A stretch of DNA of 64,000 nucleotides. It comes from Bacillota bacterium (GTDB lineage: Bacteria > Bacillota > Clostridia > Christensenellales > SZUA-584). Made by a program: the position numbers and the translations under genes. Every line of letters starts with the position of its first letter. Position 1 is the stretch's first letter. This document shows, piece after piece, positions 59,611 through 64,000 of the stretch. Below the pieces are notes generated by a model that was not told the DNA's origin, did no database searches, and saw nothing but the letters and a program-made list of their open reading frames with translations. Where the stretch lies: contig JAEYPS010000006.1 of NCBI GenBank assembly GCA_023410475.1, positions 62,001-126,000 on the forward strand, read 5' to 3'.

Positions 59611-59639
59611 ACTATATACGATATACATATATATGTCAA
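59611..59639 (-). promoter_or_regulatory. promoter of the histidine operon
   Basis: Minus strand TTGACA (59634-59639), 17-base spacer, TATAGT (59611-59616), directly adjoining the palindrome. Confidence 0.85.
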
Positions 59640-59648
59640 CAGAAATTT

Positions 59649-61661
59649 TCAGTTTACCGTCGTTTGTTCAAATTTTGCATCAAAGCGCTTTCTTGCCAAA
59701 CGCTCAAGCTCTGCGTAAAGACTATGGTCCGAGGTATAAAGTTCGTTTGCTATGCGCCTCGTCTGCTCGAGCAGCTTCATATCGCGTATAAGGTTTGCCA
59801 TATAGAGGTCGGATACTCCGCTCTGATTGCTGCCAAGATACTGACCCGGCCCTCTTTGCATCAGGTCTTCCTCTGCGATCTTATAGCCGTCGTTTGTTCT
59901 GGTCAATATGTTAAGCCTCTCGTTTTGCTTGTCTGCGCACATCAAAAAGCAGTACGAGCGCTTGTCTCCCCTGCCGACTCTGCCGCGAAGCTGGTGCAGC
60001 TGTGCGAGCCCGAACCTCTCGGCGTTCTCTATCACCATTACAGTGGCGTCGGGTATGTCTATCCCCACCTCAATTACTGTAGTCGATACAAGTATGTCGT
60101 ATTCCTTGTCCCGAAACGCCTGAAGCACGTCGTTTTTTTCTGAGGGCTTCATCTTACCGTGAAGAAGCGCGGCGCGCGTGAAACGGTCACAAATGTTCTC
60201 AAATACCTCTTCCGCTGATTGCATACCGTTTTCCTCGTTTTGCTCTATTACGGGGCACACTACAAACACCTGAGCGCCCGATTCTATCTCTTTTTGAATG
60301 AACCCGTACATATCCTGCCGTTTGCTCTCGGGTACGCAGTGAGTGGCGACGGGGCTTCTGCCGGGAGGCATCTCGTCTATGACTGATATATCTGTCTTGC
60401 CGTACAGTATAAGCGCGAGCGTTCGCGGTATAGGCGTCGCGGACATGATAAGCACGTGAGGCGATTTTGATTTCGCTTCGAGAAGCGCCCTTTGCCCCAC
60501 GCCGAATCTGTGCTGCTCGTCTGTTATTATAAGCCCGAGACGCGAAAACTGAACACTGTCGTATAGCAGCGCGTGGGTGCCGATAACGATATCCGTGAGC
60601 CCGCCTGCGATGTTTTCAAACGCCGCCCTTTTCTGAGCCGCGGGAGTGCTGCCCGTTATAAGCTCCACATTACAGCCGTCGAATATGTGCTGCGCGTTTT
60701 TGAAGTGCTGCCTCGCCAGCACTTCTGTTGGCGCCATCATTACGCACTGAAAGCCGCTCGTAACGCAGATATGCATGGCGTAAAACGCGGGGCAAGTCTT
60801 TCCGCTGCCCACGTCACCCTGAAGCAGGCGGTTCATAGGCGACGAGCCTGCCAAATCATTCTCTATCTCGCCCATCACCCTAAGCTGAGCGTTTGTGGGC
60901 AAGAATTCAAGCCTGTCCAAAAATCGCTGTTTAAGTTCTTCCGTGCACCTCATAGATACAGCGCCTGCTTGCCTGCGATACTCATGCGACATCAGAGCTA
61001 TGTTGAACAGCAAAAGCTCCTCAAATATCAAGCGGCGTTTTGCGGCCTCGAGGCATTCTTCGTTCTCGGGGAAATGTATGTTTGAGAGCGCGAAATTGAT
61101 CTCGGCAAGTCTGTGCCCGGCCCTGAAATCGCCGGGAAGTATATCAGGTATGCTTCCCAGATACCTGTCAAGTGCGGATCTTATGATAATGCGCATGACC
61201 TTTTGCGTCAGGCCCATCGTAAGCGGATATACCGGCAAAAGGCCTTCGCGCGGCCGGCCTTCCTTTTCCATGTTCGGGTTTGTGAACTTGATGCTTCTGC
61301 CTACCCGTTTCGTCTTTCCAAAAACGTATACTTTGTCGCCGCATCTGTACATGTTTTTGATGTAAGGCTGGTTAAAAAAAACAGCCTCCGCAACGCCCGT
61401 TTCATCCTTAAGGTGAAACGTAACGATAGAGAGGCCTTTCCTTATTCTTCTGAGCACCGGGTCTTTTGCGATCACGGCCGTTAAATTGCAGACAACATCT
61501 TCGCGAAGTCCGCTTATCTTAACGCTTTGTCCTGAGGATTCGTAATCTCTTGGCATATAATAGAGCAGGTCGCGTGCCCGCTCTATTCCAAGCTTTTTTA
61601 AAAGCGCAGCCTTACTGCCGCCTATCCCCTTTACGGATGAGACCGCGTCGTCCAAATTCAT
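59649..61661 (-). CDS. recG: ATP-dependent DNA helicase RecG
   Basis: A 670-aa fork-reversal helicase. The wedge/OB domain is at about 60-150. The motor has QGDVGSGKTCPA (Walker A), IITDEQHRFGVGQR (DEQH box), MSATPIPRTLAL (III) and QLRGRVGRGDKRSYC (VI). Normal length. Its start codon overlaps the yloV stop by one base, so it is coupled to that gene. Confidence 0.96.
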   Translation of the reverse strand: MNLDDAVSSVKGIGGSKAALLKKLGIERARDLLYYMPRDYESSGQSVKISGLREDVVCNLTAVIAKDPVLRRIRKGLSIVTFHLKDETGVAEAVFFNQPYIKNMYRCGDKVYVFGKTKRVGRSIKFTNPNMEKEGRPREGLLPVYPLTMGLTQKVMRIIIRSALDRYLGSIPDILPGDFRAGHRLAEINFALSNIHFPENEECLEAAKRRLIFEELLLFNIALMSHEYRRQAGAVSMRCTEELKQRFLDRLEFLPTNAQLRVMGEIENDLAGSSPMNRLLQGDVGSGKTCPAFYAMHICVTSGFQCVMMAPTEVLARQHFKNAQHIFDGCNVELITGSTPAAQKRAAFENIAGGLTDIVIGTHALLYDSVQFSRLGLIITDEQHRFGVGQRALLEAKSKSPHVLIMSATPIPRTLALILYGKTDISVIDEMPPGRSPVATHCVPESKRQDMYGFIQKEIESGAQVFVVCPVIEQNEENGMQSAEEVFENICDRFTRAALLHGKMKPSEKNDVLQAFRDKEYDILVSTTVIEVGIDIPDATVMVIENAERFGLAQLHQLRGRVGRGDKRSYCFLMCADKQNERLNILTRTNDGYKIAEEDLMQRGPGQYLGSNQSGVSDLYMANLIRDMKLLEQTRRIANELYTSDHSLYAELERLARKRFDAKFEQTTVN

Positions 61662-63277
61662 TATTCTACCGCGAATATAAACTGATATACCGGCTGTCCG
61701 CCAAACTGCAGCTCTATATCGTAATCCTCGTATTTGCTTTCCACCATATCGGATACTTCTTTGGCAAGCTGTTCGGTAACGTCCTCGCCGTAGAATATCG
61801 TAATAACGCTGTCATCATCGGTCACCATTCCTTCAAGGAGCTGCTCTATCGTCGTGAAAACATCTCCCGAATGGCATGTTATATCGCCGTCATGGATACC
61901 GATTATCTCTCCTTTTTTGATCTTCTGGCCGTTAAGCGTCGATTCCCTGACCGCGCTCGTAACCTGTCCGGTCTTAACGGTTGTTATCGCCTTGTTCATG
62001 CGTTGAGTGTTCTCTTCAAAATCGAGATCGGGATTGTAGGCAAGCACTCCCGTTATACCCTGAGGGAACGACTTCGAAGGTATGACATGAACGTTTTTCT
62101 CTGAGAACGCGGCGGCCTGCTGGGCGGCGAGTATGATATTCTTGTTGTTTGGGAACACGAATACATTGTCGGAAGGCGCCTTGTCAATAGCCTGCCTTAT
62201 AGTCTCGGTGGAAGGGTTCATCGTCTGTCCGCCCTGAACGATCTCGTCTACCATGAACTCCCTGAATATATTGACGATGCCCTCGCCCGCGGCAACGGTA
62301 ACGACAGCCATGTTTTTCTTTTCTTTTTTAGGCGGCTCCTCAAGCTCGGTATGCTGCTCTCTCATGTTGTCTATCTTTATCTTCGACAGTTCACCAAACC
62401 TCAGAGCGAACTGCAGGGCCTTTCCGGGTACATTCGTATGCACGTGAGTCTTGATAAGCTGAAGGTCGCCGACGACGAGAACGCAGTCTCCGATATGCAT
62501 TAGCTTTTCCCTGTATCTGTCTATATCGTTTTGAGTAACGGATGAATAAATATTTTTTATGAAAAATTCCGTGCAGTACGCGAACTCGATATCCGCCGTA
62601 CTTATTGCTTCCGAGAAGTTTGCGGCTATTTCCTGGTCGAGAGAGATGTCTTCTGTGACGGCCTCTCCGTCAAGAGCCATCTTAAACCCGCGGTATATCA
62701 CGAGCAGGCCTTTGCCGCCCGCGTCCACGACTCCCGCTTCTTTCAACACGGGAAGCATGTCGGGCGTCTTTTTAAGCGTCAGCGCGCCCTGCTCGAGCAC
62801 AGCATCCATAAGCGTAAAAATATTGTCGCCTTTGCTTGCGCTCCTCATGCCGGCTTTTGCCATGTCTTTGGCGACGGTAAGTATCGTTCCTTCCTTGGGC
62901 TTCATAACCGCTTTGTAAGCGGCGTCAACGCCTTCCTGCATCGCTCTTGCGAAGTCGTTGGGGGTCGCGAACTCAAGGCCGGAAAGGCATTTGGCCATGC
63001 CCCTGAAAAGCTGAGACAGAATAACGCCAGAGTTTCCTCTGGCACCTTTTAACGCCCCCAGCGAGAGAGCGTCGCCAACGCTGCTGATGTTTGCCGAGTC
63101 GGCTGATTTGACCTCTTTAACAGCGGACAGCATCGTCAGAGACATATTTGTGCCCGTATCGCCGTCGGGTACGGGAAATACATTGAGGGAATTAAGTCCC
63201 TTTTTGTTTTTTTCAAGTAGAGCGGCTGCTGAAAAAATCATATCCTTTAACAGCTCACCGGTAAGCTTCTGATGCAT
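61661..63277 (-). CDS. DhaL-domain protein YloV (FakA-like fatty acid kinase subunit)
   Basis: A 538-aa protein: N-terminal DhaL/DAK2 nucleotide-binding domain (NVFPVPDGDTGTNMSLTM, GARGNSGVILSQLFRG), a linker region, and a C-terminal DegV-related domain (about 320-538). In FakA these form the ATP-binding half of fatty acid kinase, which works with a DegV-like FakB; no fakB is nearby. It is cotranscribed with asp23 and recG, a conserved Firmicutes order. Confidence 0.92.
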   Translation of the reverse strand: MHQKLTGELLKDMIFSAAALLEKNKKGLNSLNVFPVPDGDTGTNMSLTMLSAVKEVKSADSANISSVGDALSLGALKGARGNSGVILSQLFRGMAKCLSGLEFATPNDFARAMQEGVDAAYKAVMKPKEGTILTVAKDMAKAGMRSASKGDNIFTLMDAVLEQGALTLKKTPDMLPVLKEAGVVDAGGKGLLVIYRGFKMALDGEAVTEDISLDQEIAANFSEAISTADIEFAYCTEFFIKNIYSSVTQNDIDRYREKLMHIGDCVLVVGDLQLIKTHVHTNVPGKALQFALRFGELSKIKIDNMREQHTELEEPPKKEKKNMAVVTVAAGEGIVNIFREFMVDEIVQGGQTMNPSTETIRQAIDKAPSDNVFVFPNNKNIILAAQQAAAFSEKNVHVIPSKSFPQGITGVLAYNPDLDFEENTQRMNKAITTVKTGQVTSAVRESTLNGQKIKKGEIIGIHDGDITCHSGDVFTTIEQLLEGMVTDDDSVITIFYGEDVTEQLAKEVSDMVESKYEDYDIELQFGGQPVYQFIFAVE

Positions 63278-63289
63278 AATAATCCCCCC

Positions 63290-63640
63290 TTAGACCCGGA
63301 TACCGTTAACAGTTACATCAACTTTATCTACATTAAGCCCTGTAAACTTTTCGACCCTGTATTTTACCGTGTCGATAACATTTGACGCGACTGCGGATAT
63401 TGATACTCCGTACTCGACAATAACATATAAATGAATGCTGACGCTTCCATCCTGCGTAGTGATTTTAACGCCTCTATTGAGATTTTCGCCTTTTAAGAGT
63501 TCTACGATGCCGTCCATCGCGTTTTGCGACGCCATACCTACAATGCCGTAGCAGTCCATCGTTGCAACGCCGGCCAGATTTGATAAAAATTCGTCTGTAA
63601 ATTCAATTGTACCGTATGAGTTCTGTTGAATTACGGCCAT
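63290..63640 (-). CDS. Asp23/Gls24-family envelope stress protein (YloU-like)
   Basis: A 116-aa protein with YGTIEFTDEFLSNLAGVATM, YGIVGMASQNAMDGIVELL and VDKVDVTVNGIRV, matching Asp23/DUF322. Homologues associate with the membrane and affect envelope stress. AGGAGG precedes ATG 63640. First gene of the asp23-yloV-recG operon. Confidence 0.93.
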   Translation of the reverse strand: MAVIQQNSYGTIEFTDEFLSNLAGVATMDCYGIVGMASQNAMDGIVELLKGENLNRGVKITTQDGSVSIHLYVIVEYGVSISAVASNVIDTVKYRVEKFTGLNVDKVDVTVNGIRV

Positions 63641-63691
63641 CTATAAGCCTCCTCAATATGTTCAGTTAACTAGTTACTCCGGGTAAGATTA

Positions 63692-63720
63692 AATTTATCT
63701 CTTTTTCCACTCCCAGTCAA
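63692..63720 (-). promoter_or_regulatory. promoter of asp23-yloV-recG
   Basis: Minus strand TTGACT (63715-63720), 17-base spacer, TAAATT (63692-63697). Confidence 0.7.
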
Positions 63721-63760
63721 GCTTATTAATATAAATGAAACGAAAATTTAATTTTTGTTC

Positions 63761-63789
63761 TTGCCAAAAAAACATTATGATGATAAAAT
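63761..63789 (+). promoter_or_regulatory. promoter of rpmB
   Basis: TTGCCA (63761-63766), 17-base spacer, TAAAAT (63784-63789), 39 bases before the rpmB start. Confidence 0.7.
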
Positions 63790-63827
63790 ATTTTCTGCTT
63801 GATTTTAGCCGGAGAGAGGTAAGTAAA

Positions 63828-64000
63828 ATGGCAAAATACTGCGAGATATGCAAAAAGGGTATAACAACTGGAAATAACGTCAGCCACTCAAACAGAAAAT
63901 CAAAAAGGACATGGTCCCCCAATGTTCAGCGCGTCAGCGCGGTAGTGGACGGAGCTCCCAAAAGGGTGTATGTCTGCACAAGATGTCTTCGCTCGGGTAA
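63828..64000 (+). CDS. rpmB: 50S ribosomal protein L28 (3' end beyond window)
   Basis: The first 57 codons of L28: AKYCEICKKG, NNVSHSNRKSKRTWSPNVQR and VYVCTRCLRSGK. CEIC and CTRC keep the four zinc-binding cysteines of the C+ form. GGAGAGAGGT precedes ATG 63828. Divergent from asp23, as in many Firmicutes. The frame is still open at the window edge; little should be missing. Confidence 0.95.
   Translation, partial: MAKYCEICKKGITTGNNVSHSNRKSKRTWSPNVQRVSAVVDGAPKRVYVCTRCLRSG

Noticed and set aside
1..64000. CRISPR array
   Set aside because: No regularly spaced repeats and no cas genes were found on either strand.

Overview
The window looks like chromosome of a spore-forming, anaerobic Clostridia-type Firmicute with a large integrated mobile element at its left side. 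The evidence is the order miaB-(peptidase)-mutS-mutL-miaA-hfq-ynbB|lexA, a hisZGDBHAF-IE operon, rny, yqeK/rsfS, a spoVB-type flippase, recG-yloV-asp23|rpmB, and clean AGGAGG ribosome sites. I cannot name the genus from the sequence alone.

Bases 1 to about 25,070 are the right part of an integrative mobilizable or conjugative element. Its backbone is a truncated SNF2-like giant protein, a MobC-like accessory protein, a CD1845-type membrane protein, an XRE regulator, a SLOG protein, an HUH relaxase, a sigma-like HTH protein, TnpW and a large serine recombinase that ends just before a tRNA operon. Two cargo blocks sit inside it. (1) 5.6-15.7 kb is one co-directional seven-gene defence operon: small HTH protein, two cytosine-C5 methyltransferases, a 1089-aa fusion of PD-(D/E)xK nuclease and N6-adenine methyltransferase, Vsr mismatch endonuclease, and a Gabija-like pair (OLD-type ATPase/TOPRIM nuclease plus UvrD-like helicase). 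It is bracketed by two diverged direct copies of the relaxase 3' end. (2) 16.3-21.8 kb is a signalling/secretion block: an ECF-type sigma factor, a membrane protein in the anti-sigma position, a small secreted protein, a secreted protein with the layout of a CHAT/caspase-like protease, and two related exported proteins. Four copies of one bipartite promoter motif, all with an exact 15-base spacer, lie in this block, so the sigma factor probably controls itself and the exported proteins. This is my best candidate for an undescribed system.

From 25.1 to 64 kb the window is housekeeping chromosome: eight tRNA genes on the minus strand; tRNA modification and mismatch repair (miaB, mutS, mutL, miaA, hfq); a PLP enzyme; lexA with its operator and a tyrosine recombinase; rnhA and proC; tRNA-Trp; purB; an M19 dipeptidase; rny; nadD-yqeK-rsfS; an NlpC/P60 wall hydrolase; and a SpoVB-like flippase. 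An AT-rich islet follows (50.1-52.5 kb), with two secreted-protein genes, the second frameshifted, and a MITE-like repeat touching a second tRNA cluster. The full histidine operon, with a perfect operator-like palindrome at its promoter, and recG-yloV-asp23 divergent from rpmB close the window.

Several sigma-A promoters (TTGACA-like, 17-base spacer, TATAAT-like) and terminators could be read directly and are listed. No CRISPR array, rRNA or known riboswitch was recognised.
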